A DNA stretch of 64,000 bases from Lethocerus indicus (GCA_019843655.1 JACDQD010000006.1:22958246-23022245), one strand, 5' to 3'. Shown: positions 1 to 14,480, counted from the stretch's first letter. Numbers and translations: made by a program. Notes: generated by a model not told the origin, from the letters alone.

Positions 1-620
1 CCTGGCAATCGTCCACTTCGCTTTGAGCAATTAAAAATTCTAACAGTACATTATCGCCGATAATAAAGACATTTGGGCGGTAATTTAAGGGGAGAAAAAA
101 CTGATCATTTAGTTAAGGACTCACAATTCGATACAGTAACGATAATCGGGCCTTGGAAAGAGGCCGTCGACAAACTCTAGTAGATATTCACAATAATTGA
201 AAAAAGCAAAAATTCGTCTATTGCTCTCTGGAGCGTCTCTGGAATTGCTGTTTGTAATAATATGATAGACACTTGTTCTACTTGTAGGCTTAATACATGC
301 GCGGAATGGCAAAATACAAATGCAACGCGAACAAATTGGAATCCGAATAATTGAAATAGCCAGCGCTGTTTCCCAATTAGGAGGGGCGGTACAATTCCTA
401 ACGGAAGTGTTAAAAATAATACAAAAAAATTATCTCGTCCGAAATTCTCCGAACGGGCGGACCCGGCCTGAAATTAGGAAACAAAACACTCCGTCGCCCC
501 CGCGGAGTAATAAATGAAGTGCTAACAGCTACTACAGAATTTAATTTGGCTAATTGTTACGTGACTGAGTTAAATGATTTGGTGCCTGTAAACGATAAAC
601 AGTAGATAGGGGAGAACGGC

Positions 621-642
621 GAGAGAGAGAGAGGGAGGGAGT

Positions 643-712
<70 letters not shown>

Positions 713-738
713 AGCGAGAGAGAGAGAGAGAGAGAGAG
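621..738. repeat. GA-rich microsatellite
   Basis: A nearly pure (GA)n tract of about 50 bases (around 648-700) is flanked by GGGA and GAGC variants. The Ser-Leu-rich open frames on the other strand are translations of it. Confidence 0.95.
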
Positions 739-3242
739 CGGGTGGCATGGCACGCCTATGGGAGTGCCCTATCGCCTCTTTAAGCATTGTTAATTGTGCC
801 CATTGTGTCTCATACAATTTCTATAAACGATTCGGTCAAATCGGGCAATAACGGTAACTTATTGACTATACACACAAAGAGGTAAAGGACAACATATATA
901 TGCAGTTGGATAATCGGCACCCGTGAGAATAAACCTGTACAATAGTCCAGTTTAGTGCATAAACATTACATACAGATCAATCAGAGTAAAATATACCGAA
1001 AATGAAAAATTTTTGTAATTACATGTATAATTGTATAACATGATTTCTTCTCTAGTTTCACAATGGGGGGGACCCTTTAACAGAAAATTGAATACCAGTA
1101 AATTAGAAAAAACTGAGGCACATAGTCTCACATAGGACATGTGAGGTCGCACCGGCGACCATTGAAAGTTTTCCGACTGCGAACACTCTCCGTGAATGGG
1201 CGCCGAGGTCGAGGAACGCGCCTGTAACTTGTAACCTGTAAATATGTAAACGGAAAGAGAGTCGTCCCGCCCGCGGGTTGTTGCGGCTCCGTGAGACCCC
1301 CTTAATCGTCGATTAGATGTGCGACCGAGCGCTAAATAATTTGAAAGGCGGCCTCGCCCGTTCGGAACACCGATCAGATAAGTGGAGTTCATCTCAGGAA
1401 TGCTTACGCCTATACCTCGCTGTTACCCTTGAACGTAACCAGAACGTATCGCATCGTTCTATATATGTACGATTTACGCGAGAACAAACTGACAGAACCC
1501 GCCTAGAATAAAACTGAAACTCGTCCACTTCGTATCCCAGGACAGCCGGTTTTTATCCCGAGGGATATTTGGTTAGAAGAAAATAAATGACGGAATGTTT
1601 CATGTTTTTTTCACCCCAGTTTTAAGGCCGATATTCCGACAGGAATTCCCGCTTATTTTCAACTTATTACTCCTTAAAAGGCCCGATCTTTCGATCGCGG
1701 ACGCTTCAGCGTGGAATATTGAAAATCCTTTTTAATGTTTCCACCGTGAGTTTAACAAGAATTCGATACTTCGAATAGGACAAATAGTATGAAAACGAAA
1801 TATTCGTGCATGTAAATTGCTTAAATGTATGCAGTATTGATATTAACTAATTATCTAATTATTTAATATTAAATCTGTTAAGTGATTACATTCCTATATT
1901 AATAGTGTCGGAATATACACGTACTCTACTTTCGCTTGTTCAAAACGAGCAGACAGCATTTCATCAACACATATTGGCACCGGTATACCAAATTGATTCA
2001 TACGTCCATTCACCTCTCGGATTAATACGGGATGATCTAATGGAAACGTTATACTATTACATCCCGTATAACTCAATACGCTATTTGTTGAATCTGTTAT
2101 TAACAACGAATAATGAATCTGTGATTTCAAACGGGTTTAATTAGTCAATATAAAAAAAAATCCGATATGCCTCAATTTAAAATATTTCCTCCGATTTGAA
2201 TGCACTGCGTAAAGCGAAAAGATGTTGGCTAGAAATCGGGGCATTTAAATTATCCCTAGAATAAAATAAGAACTGGAAACATTAATTACTAACAATAGCC
2301 TCGAAGTAGCTGGATGGAACTCGGCACGAAATCGTCATTGTATTTTTTTCGAGCCCGAAAAGATAGCCCTAATGAACGATACCGTCTCCTGAGAAAGACA
2401 GGAGACCGGTGAGGAAGCCGAGCGGGTAACAGATTAGTGGCACTGGGTGGTCCACGCTCTGAGCAGCCCACAAAACCACATCTAATTAAAACGGGCCCAA
2501 AAACAGCCTCAAACTACAAAGACTGGACTCCACCAACCCCCTCCCCACCAGCCAGTCCGCCACTCTCCTTCCAACAGTTGTCATTTATCATATAAGACCT
2601 CTCCTCATCGGAGTCGCGGCCAGCACCAATTACGGGATATTTTCGGACGCGGCCGCTGAAAATTATAACGGAGCGTCCTTAATCCTACTAAGCTACCGCC
2701 AGAGTGAAGAAGCTCAACGCCAATGAAGAATGACCAGCTATGTAGCTCATTTTCTTACTAGTATTAAGAACAGACAGTTATGCATTTTCACCGTTTTCCC
2801 CGGAAATACTCGTTCAGCAGCATTTCGGCAATTCAGTCAGCCACTTGCTGGCACTCACTCGATGCCACCATGTTTTTACACGAATTAAATATTCTTCGGT
2901 CAGCATAAACAATATGAATTAAAAAAAGAAAACGAAACGAATTATAAACTGTTTCCACAAATGTTTTTTTCACCGCTGACTCAATCAGGCCGAAAATATC
3001 GGGCCAGCATTCCGGACGCCGCCCCACGATACGATAAATTCGCGGCCATCCAATAAAGAAAAAAAGAAAGCTACGGAATGTCAAACGGCAGAATCGAAAA
3101 AAAAATAGGCCAAATGAGCCCAGAAAATATATTCGGTGGGGGAGGGGCGAGGGGACGAGGGAAAGAAAAGGGAATAATATAACATCGCTACGAATTTGAA
3201 GAATGCCGAATCAAAATATCGCCATTTTTGTTGGCATGCCGC

Positions 3243-3252
3243 AGATCAAAGG
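3243..3252 (+). promoter_or_regulatory. TCF/HMG-type binding site in intron 3
   Basis: AGATCAAAGG is a full match to the classic TCF/LEF site. It lies deep in intron 3. With no clustered partner sites close by, function is uncertain. Confidence 0.25.
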
Positions 3253-4921
3253 ACGCGAAAATTTTCGATCGTGATTGTACTTAATTAAAATTATCTCCGT
3301 TCCCTTTTCAATATTTAGACGAGGCTCTGGACATAAAAAAATAAAACTGCGAGGCGATAAAAAAAGCGTTACATATTTAATTAATGCAGCTAAATCAATC
3401 AAGGCGTCATCAAACTCATCGTCTCAATTAATGTAATTTAGAGAATTGGAAGGCGAATGATTTTCATTTTGAGACCACTGTACGTAATTTCTCACTATAT
3501 TCCTGAAATAAATAACACGGTAAATGCCGTAGACGAATACTGCGCTCATCCGGTTTACATTACATATTTCTTCAAGATCGAATATTTTGTCGGAATATAA
3601 AACGCTGCATTAGTCACACGCCTCATTAGTAGTGGAAGGGCTGTACATTTTACGACTGTGGTCATAATCTGAAGGGATAAGAAGAGCTCCCCCCCCCCAC
3701 CATTACCATGAACAGGAAACGGCCCTTCCCGTATTTGTTCCAACGCTGTGACCGAAATACCAAAAATTCGGCCGTTGCGTGTTTTTTTGTACAAGTAAAC
3801 GTATTTTTAAAAAGTATACGCTATCGCGTCCTGTAGAATTTTGAAACGTCCCAATACTAAAATTTATTTGTTTTTACTGGAGAAATATGAAAAATATCTT
3901 TTAAGTCGCTTAAAAATAAAGCAAAGTACATACTTTTCATTTGTTGAGAATTATCTTAAGTTATAATCTATACTGAGGTCAAGACTAATGATTCCACGAA
4001 TACTTGGACCACGGATGACTATTACACACAGCTCGACTATCACTGTACTAATGATTGGGATTATGCTTTGAGGAAAAAAATAGAAGAGGTGCGCGTAATC
4101 AGCGTTTATAATGGAATCAAGCGGGCGCCGTTAAATGACTGACACAAAACGGATTTGCCTACCGAGTAATAAAAGGACGCTGGCCGCGAAGATCAATCAG
4201 TCACAATTTACTCTGGAATCCCACTTAATTCAGTACCGAGCTGTTGGCTCGGCCCGTACACAAAGAAATTACAGGTGCGGGCGTTAAATAAAAGAATCGA
4301 GGGGGCGTCATAAAGGAGCTCTGAATGAACCTATTATTTATGAGGCGCTGTTCGGGCATTAAAAGCCGTTCGTTCTATGCATGACTCATCAACCGAGACG
4401 GCGTCCTTAACTCAACGCCCGCCGATAGCTGGCTGACCTGTCCAACAATCGTCAACACAATGTCACCACGATAATGCGCCTATGTTTGAATCAATGAACA
4501 GTAACGATTCCAACACATTTCCGTAACATATTAACAAAACCGGTACCAGTTTCGCTTTTCACGCACCGTTGTACCACAACAGAATACAGAAATGTAAAAT
4601 CGGCGAAGATTACCTAATAAAATACGACGATAATCCTGTCGTGTCAGAAACGTCGGTAATCATTTTCCCCCCACCGGCTCCAATATAATCCCAGTGTGGG
4701 AGAAGAGACTACATCCGAAGATTAGGTTCAGGACGGCGTTAAATCCGAATCGGGAGATTTACGAGTCTACGATTTGGGATGGGGCGGGGAAAATTAGGTT
4801 GGGAGCAGCGGAGGTAATGAATGGCGCGGAGGAGCGGGACGTCGGTGGCCATTTAGCGGGCACGCCATCATATTAAGTTTGACATGGCGTTTAGAGCATT
4901 AAGATAATGTGTAGGTGTGGC

Positions 4922-4944
4922 GTGTGTGTGTGTGTGTGTGTGTG
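4922..4944. repeat. (GT)n microsatellite
   Basis: An uninterrupted GT dinucleotide run, followed by a short GA stretch. Confidence 0.9.
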
Positions 4945-5045
4945 AGAGTGTGGCCGGGGCGAGGCGCGTCCGCGTGTAATTCGGCTGACATGTCGTCCCC
5001 TAGTTGGGGGGGCCTGGAATGCTGTGGGGCCACTTCTGGTAACGC

Positions 5046-5145
5046 TCCGCCTCTCCCTTCGTCCACCTCGCTCTCGCTCCCTCCTTCTTTCTATCTCTCT
5101 ATCTCTCGAATTCTCTCCGGGCCCTTCCCTTTCTTTTTCCCACTC
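5046..5145. repeat. pyrimidine-rich CT tract
   Basis: An irregular run of C and T with CTCTC and CCTTC motifs, low-complexity rather than coding. Confidence 0.7.
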
Positions 5146-6360
5146 GGCTCCCCGATCCGACCCGTTTACATTTTCCTCGCCTGTCTCATTCACGCCCATC
5201 CTTCAACGGCCGCCGCCCTCCCGCCCGGTTTCAAATTCGAACGGAAACGACGTTAGCATCACCCGGACATAAAGGTGGTTAGCGTTCATCGGGGATATTA
5301 GTATTGGATCACGAGTTATACGCACGACTCAAATGTGCCGGAGGGAGAGAGGGTCGCTCAGGCCTTCAGGAATTGTATACACTGAGAGGATGGGGATATA
5401 TGTCTGCGAGTCGGCCTCTAATTCTTTACTAAAAGAAATACCTATGTCAACTGAAACAGTTAAGCCAAATCGTCGCTATCTTAGATATTAAAACACTCCC
5501 ATAATAACCGTAGGAATCCTCGGCAATTTGTTTGATAGCCATTAATGACCGCTTTGTCATCGGTTTCCGTTCCACTGGATGTTCCAGCGATTCGATTTGC
5601 TAATCGGGCCGGGTCAGTTCGGAGAAGGGAGGCCGTGTGTCTGTAGTCTGCAGCATCCGTCTAATTGACATCGGCAATTTCTGAGCGGCGCACTGGCCTA
5701 CGACCGGCGTGACGCGTAGACAAAGCTTCCAGAGAGTACGTAACTTTCTTCTCGATCGGCCTATACACAACCCGGCTCTGATTAACCGCCGACAGGTCTC
5801 CTATACAAAACTGACAGGCAACCGCCTTAAGTCGGACGACTAACGAATTCTTCGGATTTTTTGTACATCCGAACGGAATAATCGAAGGGTGGGTTGAAAG
5901 AGCCCTAGAACCCAGTAAATCCGGCAGCCTTCCACATACCCGGCACCTTACAACCTATTTCTGTACAACTCTCGGGTAACAAAAGAGAGTACAATAAAGA
6001 ATGACGAAAGGAAGATGTAAGGTAAAAAAACATTCGGGTTTACCGGGTGTACGGGATCCGTAAACAAAAATAAAGGCCCTAAAACGCGCTCGTCTTAACT
6101 CAGAGTAGAATGTAAATATTTATACGGACAGACTGGTGGTCTAGCGCGCGGCCGTGTGCCCGCCTCTGTTGTAGGGAAGATTGTAGGGACTCCCAGATTG
6201 TGTACAGTCCTGGGACGGTCTCCGGTTTTAATAGAGAAGCGAGTGTACCTTGTCAGTGGTATAATGACGTATGGGAGGAGCGTGAAGATTGGGAGAATGG
6301 CCAGAACTAACTGGCCTGCCGGGGCCCAGCCTCCGCACCCCCGGCCCAAAAACCAAACAA

Positions 6361-6428
6361 CCTTCTCCTCTCTCTCTCGCTATCCCATTCCCTCCACTTC
6401 TCTTCTTCTTTCTCTTTCTCTCTCGCTT
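6361..6428. repeat. pyrimidine-rich CT tract
   Basis: An irregular CTCT/TTCT run, low-complexity. The open frames through it are Ser-, Leu- and Pro-rich artefacts. Confidence 0.7.
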
Positions 6429-9300
6429 TTATAACCCAACCTTGCCTTCCCCGCTCTCGTCCTTACACAACCGTAAATCTAATAAACCAATTCCACTCGA
6501 CCCCTCGTATTTACACCCCCTCGACAGATTTTGTTACGAACCTGTGTGGACAAGGCGGCCGATTACCTCGGAACGGAGGAAATATTTACGAACCCCATTA
6601 CGGATTAAAAACAACGAATATATGGAAGATGAATGCGTAACATTTCCAGTTTACCATTCTTTTAAAAGTCTTTTAAAAATCCAACCCGGACATACTCTCG
6701 TGACAATTGGAATTTATAGAATTCCTACTTAATATGATTAATATATATCGAATCTAATAGTCTTACGACGGAAAATCGAAGTTGGGCCGGAAACCTTCGA
6801 TACACTTTGTTTCATAACCATCTGTCCCCTCCAATTACCGCTATCGAAGTACCACTCAAACATCGATTAATCAAACCTAACTACGATCCTTCCGATTATC
6901 CAGGGTTAATTAATTCCCGGTCTGCTAGACCTTTAGTGCCGTTTCAACGGCGACTAACCGCCCGATTATCTGCTTCGTTTACACACAATTTAAATGTGTG
7001 ATCCGGCATCAGCTTGGTTCCACCGATGTAGAAACAGCATTTCAATTCACAGCCACGTAGGTAAGGTTCACGCATCGTATTCCTCCCACATATATAGCAA
7101 ATTAAATGAAGTCTCCCTTCCATTAACCGCTGATAGTAGATTATATTAGTGAGATCCAATAAGATTTTATCCTATGGGGGAGCGGTTAATTCAATCTTCA
7201 GGACAGGACATAGCCCCCTTAAGATATCCCTCGGAAGGAAACGAACACCGGTATAGATGCTTTCGCAAGTACTACATGTAATAGTGAATCAAATGTCGAA
7301 GGTACAACAAAGAAGTCGGGATCAAAATTCAGCGAACGTTACCCCTGGATGTGGGGCGAGGTACCCCGTGAATAACTGAAGTTAATTTCTATCCGTCATT
7401 TTTGGCGGGTCGTCAACTAGTGCAATTAATTATAGTTTCCTCTCACCGCTATAGTCTATTTCAAGACACAAGCCCTGGCAAACTAACGAATAAGTTGGCC
7501 CCGCTCAGGTAGACCCGTTTTGAAACTCATGTTAAGAAAATTGACTTTCTAAATTTTTAACGCAACACACGGGACAATAACTGTACTGATTATAAACATA
7601 GATTCTGAGAAAAAATATTAATTACAAAGGGCGGTTTTTCTTATTTTTGAAGTTGAAGGGACAATGTTTTTACTAGCAACAGACTATGTTAACCCGAACG
7701 GTGGACAGTAGACAAGAAAGCTGAGAATGCGACGAAGAGGAATAAGTCACGTATTCCGAGGAAGTGAAAGTATTCCACTCGGCCAGCGTGATTCTTGCTC
7801 TAAGGAGGAATGGATGCTTCGGGGTCCCGGAGCTTTTAATGAAGACGGACGGCGAACGTCGGGCGATTCAGCGGCGGTAATGGGACCGGAATGCTCGGAC
7901 TTCGGACTTTAATCACGGAGAACAATTAGTTGTGGCTGCGTCGAGCCATAAGCGGCATAAGAAGACCTGGGGACAGGTGGAAGAGGACTGAAGACGACGG
8001 TATCGGTGGGCTAATAAGATAGCTGGGTTCGTACAAGCTTACGTTGAGGCGACCTTACGTGCAGTTGTCAGTATGCAAATTTTGGGATTTTTCGGATCCA
8101 CGATCGGTTCCGACGAGTGCGGACATCATACTGAAACTGGTGTGGAATCCGGCATAAAAATGAGAAGATAGCTAAGATGGATGACAAGACTGAGTGGAAA
8201 CCATTTGGGGCGTTCTTTACAACACAAACGAGCCGTGTCAACCGTCTACAGGGTAGGAAGAGTGTCCACCCGAATTAAAACGAAAATTTACGTTCGCCTC
8301 CGGGCCCGAATAGCTTCGCCCCAATCGGTTAATGAAGTCCGAACGGCGGATCGTCTGGACCGGGCCGGGTCGGGGCAAAAACAAGGACGCTCAAAAGGGA
8401 GATAAAGTGAAGTGAGGGCGTTTTATCAGGAGCGGGGAGAGAGCGCTACCAGGAAGATGAGGTCACGATTCAGACCTGTTTAATTGACTCGTTTGTTTTT
8501 CTGACTCTCAACTCTGTCCTCTGTGCATAGCGCGCCCGTCAAATAAATTCATACCGGGACGAGCGCCTCCCGTCCGTCCTCACGCCTCCACCCCTCTAGG
8601 GAGGACAACCTGCCCCGGGGAAGGAACCAATAAATATCCAGCCGGGCTACGACGCGAACTGTCCATTGGCCCAATTGCACAATGTAGACACTTCGGTAAG
8701 AGGACCCATTTTAGTATAGGTTACAGAAACTTCGTATCCTATATAAACAATCGAGTCGCCGGCGAAAGAAGAATTATTCTCGAGACGACAAAGGCAGCAG
8801 CGACAACTCTATTAGGCCTCTAATAATGGAACACCTTCATCGAACGTAATTATTCCTCCGTTACTCACCAACCTTTACCAACCTCTAGTTTATTGCTCCC
8901 GTACCGTCATCTCGACTTCCCCCTCCCCACAATTTAAATCAATCACGCGTTATCGAAAATCTGAGACAGTATATTTATTTTCCGCTGACAATTTAATTTT
9001 GGTAATTCTGCAGAGAATCTTGTCGCATTCTTTTATTTTTTCCATCCTCGAAAGTGTCCCATTTCGGCCTTTCTACGAATTGTGATTAACAAAATAAGTG
9101 ACTAAATAACTCTGATGGTCTCGAGACGGATTTTCCCGCCAAGTGAAAACTGGAGTGACCTGGAGTGGCAGAGAAGGGAGTGGGGCCGGAAGAGAGGGAC
9201 GCCTACGAGGCATATTCCTCACCCAATTACCTAAGAAGTTAATGTAATATATATGCAAATAGGTTGTACCGGGCCGGCGTAAATGCGTGTTATTTGTCCC

Positions 9301-9775
9301 GAGGTGGCGGCGGCGGCGGTGGCTGTAGGGACGGCGGCCGCTGCGGCCCGTCGTCGTCAGTCGTGTGGTGGTGGAAGGTTAACGCCCTAACTCAGTTTGG
9401 TTACCTGGGCCAGGTATAGGAGCGAGAGAGAGAGAGTGAGGGAGGGAGGGAGGGAGGGAGAAGTAGCGGCGGGAGAGAGAGGGAGAAGCACACACTCGGG
9501 AGAGGAGAGAATAAGGCGGAGGAGCGGCGGCGTTGCCACGTGTGGCAAGGTCCTTGTCCACACCGCGTTGCCGCCGCCACCGCCGCCGCCGCCGCCGCCG
9601 CCTCCTCCCTGACAGACTCCTTAGCCCAATAATGAATCAGTCTGTTTGTTACCTGCACTACTGCCCCCCCTCTGCTCCTCACTCTTTCTCACTCCCTCCC
9701 TCCCTCCCTCTCATTCCCTCTCTCTCACTCCCGCTCCTTCCCGCCTCGCTCCATCTCGTCTCGGAATTTCACGCC
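9301..9775. repeat. composite CGG / GA / CCG / CT repeat locus with complementary arms
   Basis: The left arm holds (GGC)n at 9306-9323 and GA and GGGA runs at about 9420-9490. The right arm holds (CCG)n at about 9567-9602 and CCCT/CT runs at about 9675-9735. The 18 bases at 9306-9323 are exactly complementary to 9576-9593. Between them is a TTGCCAC/GTGGCAA inverted repeat (9533-9548) containing the E-box CACGTG. The Ala-, Gly- and Arg-rich open frames here are translations of the repeat. Confidence 0.6.
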
Positions 9776-10490
9776 TAACGTATTATTTACATCTCGATAC
9801 CGAGCAATTATTTATAACCCGGCCCCCGCCCCGCTCTCCCGGCCCCCTCAAAAATAAATACTCCGCGTGGGGAATTGGAAGAGGTCCTTTTTTGCATACT
9901 ATCCCAGTAATGGGAGACCGGGTCTCGCGTAATGAGTCGCTAATAAACGACGGGCCTCCCCTCCGTAAAATGAGCGTAAAATTCGGTCCCGTCCCCGAGA
10001 TACCGGTTTCCAGGCTCGTTCCGTATAATTATCCCATTTTTCCAGAGACCATTGTTATAACGCGGGGAGGATCCGATATATTATTTATTCCATTTCGGGA
10101 CAGAATAATCGACCGGTTTTAAATTTTTAAGTTACAGCCAGGACAAATGAGATACACGCGCCGGATTGTAAGTCCTCTACTGGACAAAAAAGTATTCGCC
10201 CGTCGGTTTTAAACGGATTATAAATATCTTAGGAGGTCCTCGGTAACGACACAAATCATAGCCGACCCAACGGCCAGAAACAATGGCCGGTATTCACTCG
10301 ACGGGTAGAGCCCCGTTGAAAGCGAAAACCCCTCTCGGCTCGTGCTAAGGAACACCGAAGAACGCTTCTGTGTCGGAACAGAGAGCGCGGAACAGTCTCC
10401 TGGGGTTTAGGGCAGAGGAGCGGACATGCATGAGGTGCTGATCCCATCTTAAACAGGTCACAGAGCAACAGTGCCACCCCCTGCTCCGTC

Positions 10491-10550
10491 CACACACAAC
10501 ACACACACACACGACCGTCACGCACGGGCCCTAAATTACACACACACACA
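10491..10550. repeat. two short (AC)n microsatellites
   Basis: AC runs at about 10491-10512 and 10538-10550 are separated by a GC-rich spacer. Confidence 0.8.
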
Positions 10551-10967
10551 TACCTACTTGGACTTTTAAAGCGACGCCCCCGAAAATTTTATTTTTTTTT
10601 TACCGTCTAAAGATGCAATGATCGCTTTTGACCGAGAATCAAACCTTAACTTGTACGTAGGGGAGACTGTTAACCTAACCAACCTGTCATTAATTCCCCT
10701 TGGCACTCAAAATAATGATGGATACACGCCGGAACATATAAATCGCCGAATACAAACAGTTACCAAATTGAATCTGGCAATTAAAGTCACGTCTTACATA
10801 AAAAAAAAACTCTACTAGCGTTTCGCCACATCATATATTTTTTAAGCCTTCGGGCGGAATATTACTTAATACGACTATAACTCGCGGCTCGAGTCGACCG
10901 TGTTTTCGTGCAAGTTATTGTCAAGTTCAGCGAGCCGTCATATACAATCGGCGACAGATCTCTGGTT

Positions 10968-10998
10968 GGGGAAGGGGCGGGGGGCGGCGAGGGGGGGG
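10968..10998 (+). other. strong G-quadruplex motif
   Basis: Four G-runs of 4, 4, 6 and 8 bases are separated by loops of 2, 1 and 6 bases. It lies in intron 3 on the strand opposite the pan transcript, so a quadruplex would form in DNA rather than in the pre-mRNA. Confidence 0.55.
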
Positions 10999-13090
10999 AC
11001 GAGACATCGCCGAGGAATGTACACCAGACATATTTTTGGGGCTCTGAAAACAGAATAAGAAAAAACTATATATATAAAGGCGAAAAAAACGTGTAGCGCG
11101 CGAACGGGAGTCGGTTTCGGTCACGCCGAATACCGCCGCCGGTCCTCACCGATGTGTTAATAAGCCGAAACTAGTTTCCGGCCGATAGACAGATAAAAGG
11201 GGGGCAAATTATTAAGGCTACCCTGCCGGTCGGCTTGTCTTAAACCTTGGGCATTAGGGGGCAGGATAACGCTTCGTTTCATGAAATTAATTACAAAAAC
11301 CGAGTTTATTAACTAGAAATTCAGCCGGTGAATATTCTTAGACCTCAAGGGGTGTGTTACTGCGGGCTAAGATAACCGGGGCACATAATTTCTAACCCAA
11401 AAGTTAGCTACGTGCACAGATAAAATGTTTCAAGGAAGTGCAAACGCCGGCAGCACAGCAGTATAAAAACCATTTCCGAACATCCCCCACCGTTTCAACT
11501 AGACCACTACTGACGATGACGAGCATTTAAATAGTCCAATGCCGACCTAACGCGTGATGGCATAATTTTAGTAGTAGCAAAAGCGCTCAGGGGAACACGC
11601 CGACTCTCAGGAGTAGTATAAATCAGAAACGAGGTATTTTCGAAACGCCCAGATATTTAGGGAGAGGGTTCGGCCTAAAGGAGTCATCGGCTGAATGGAG
11701 CGGAGGCGACAAAATTCTTCCAGAACGGGGGCGCGAGTCTGACAGTCTTGGCGTTTCTTCCAGCTCTCTAATGACGGGCCCGAATAGCGCGCTCCTTCCG
11801 CGACTTTTCATTAACCATATCACGAGATGGGGACGGGCTTAAAGAAAAAAAAAACCAATTCGGATACAAAAAAAGGAAGTGTTAAAAAATTGGGCGGCCG
11901 CGCAAACGGCTCTATTAAGAGGGCGGTGGGAGCGTAGAGTCCGGCTGGCTGACGAGGGCTCTGTCCCTCTAATGAGCGGAGAGAATGCAGTAATGACAGC
12001 GGCCCCTGCACGGACATTCAAAGCAGCGGACAATCAAGGCGGCCGGCCCCCGGCACCAACCGATAAACGTTTCACGGATAATCGGAGGCGTCTCTTTCTC
12101 CCGTCCCGACCGAGCCGGCCGATACCCGTCTCGGGCCCCCAACCGAGACTCCGACCCAACGCCAACAGGATTTATGAACCGCGGCCAATTAATTTCGTAC
12201 GGAATATTAATCTATTAACACCACTGACGATTGGTACAGTCTGAACGGGAAATTTAAAAAAATTGTATTCCTTACTATTAGGTTAGGTTATTCCTTACAA
12301 TCTAAAGATCGAGAGCAACTGCTGTATTGAGGAAACTGTCCAGGGGGACTCGGTCTAGAGAAGTAAAGAGGCAACAAAACACATTCGACACGTCGGTTAA
12401 GGTCAAATGGTAGGAACCGAGCCGTCAGTTTAAAAGGGGGGGCGGCAGGCAGTTTGGGGCCGGGGAACACGGGCCGCGGCCCATAAAACACACTGGGACC
12501 GCGGAGCGGGCATCGTAAAACAAACGAGGGTCGGTCACCGAAACACGCTGGACGAGGGAAAAATGGATCCATTCTCCGGAGAAAGCAGAAACGGCCGGTA
12601 AAAACCAAGAGTCGGCTTCGGACCGCACTCCCGACAACCATTTTAAGAATTCCCGCGCGAGGCCACTTCCTCGGCGGTCGCTTACAACGAACTATAGACG
12701 CGTACTATAATACATGGGAAGTTTGGGTTCAAAAATTTGGATGTTATTATACAGCCTGCGGGATTGGCCGGACCGGTATAATTTAACCACCGGTGATTTA
12801 CACGCTCGATTTACCAAATACCAAGCCCGAAGAATGTTCTCCCAAGCGTCTAGCGGTCGTAAAACAAGTGACTTGTTACGGTGATAGCCGGCTATAGTTG
12901 TTTAGTGGCAAATTGTCGCTTTGTACAGTCGGGTTGACTGCTCTGTGCCGGCCTTGTGACAGGCCCGCCAAATGTGCTATTAACATCCCCCACACCCCAT
13001 CCACCCTCCGTCATCCTCTTCCTCTCTTCAGAAGCGTTTTAGAGCTTTCCATTAACCAATTAACAAGGCCTATTTAAGCCAGTTGTCTCC

Positions 13091-13135
<45 letters not shown>
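13091..13135. repeat. (GA)n microsatellite
   Basis: A pure GA run with one AAGA interruption near its start. Confidence 0.95.
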
Positions 13136-13136
<1 letters not shown>

Positions 13137-14480
13137 CTGGGACCCGGTTTTGAGTCACAAGCGGCCCGCATCAACCGGCAACTGCTCGGCATCAAATTAT
13201 AATGTCGTCGTCAACCGAGAAATTCCCACTATCCGGATGCGTACTCCGATAATTGTGCGGAGTACTTAAAATCGCCGGGTATTCGGACTGCACCCCATTA
13301 TCATTCCCCATTCCTGAGGAATGTACGGACGGCGGAATGGAATACCGATTTCATTCAGAGGTCCGCGGATATATCGGTGTGCTAATTTTAATATTTTGTC
13401 TATCTTTAGCGTAATTTGCACTTTCGATGTTTCTAATTGGTCGAGTGGAATTTATTAACAATATATTATATGTATACGTGGATATGATCTTCGGCGGAAT
13501 AAAACCAATCATGCGTCATTTTTGACTCTTTTATATTTTTAATTTAGAGTATATATTGTCGATAGATTCGACAGAATAATTGCTAATTATTGGGGATTAC
13601 TCGGTAAGACGATTCGGTAAGCCAAAACAGGCCTAGACTTTAGTGCTAACAGGCGGGCAAATGCCGGTAAGTCGAGGGAAGGCTGGTTTATTCGATCGGC
13701 CACGCACGGATTCCCGCCACCCAAAATACCGTTCACCGACGTTCGGACGACATTTGATTATCAAAACATTTCCAGCCGACAATATATTTTTTCCCCTCCG
13801 TTTGTGCCGCTGGCAAACGTCCAATTTCATCCGCTTCGGGGCTCGGGCACACCTGCCAGGTATAATGGTCGCATTCATTCCTTATTTCTTTTTTTTAATC
13901 CGATATGCACGGCCTACCGAATAACTAAAACCGCGCGCAATTAGCCGGAATTAATTTTCTCCTAATTTTTTTTTTCTACGCGTCGAATTCCAAACAGACA
14001 CAAGTTCCCGCCTCGAACCGATTCTCCCGAAACTGGCCGGTGCCAGAAAAGAAACATTTTAAATATATCGAATACTTTAACAATAACTTCAGTTTCTATA
14101 AATCGCACCTGGCACAGTTTCCAACGCCTATTATTAGATAGTCCCCGTTGGCATGGAACGTTCAATTTTTCTTTCTACTTTACACAAACAATTAACCGGC
14201 CAAACTTCTACGTCTCTATCTCCCGGCCGAAAATATATGGGACGCGCTTCTTCGTTTCCGGTTAAAGAAATTGCCACCCCCTACCCCCGGGTGGTAAGGT
14301 AAATTTTATATCCCGGTAATATTTATTTATAAGAACGGGAAAAAATAACGGGAAAAAATTAAGGACACGAAACGCCAAACGTTATGACGTTTTTACACAC
14401 GTCCCGTAATAAATTAGGGGCCAATATTTTTTTGTACGGAATCTTATTAATTTTTTGTCCCTTTTTCCCTCCCCCGTAGA

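Noticed and set aside
3203..3240. Candidate pan exon 4 start (minus strand, reads A-N-K)
   Set aside because: The reverse strand gives HANKNG but continues DILIRHSSNS and a stop, unlike the IGLPPFFC expected after ANK. There is also no proper acceptor directly before it.
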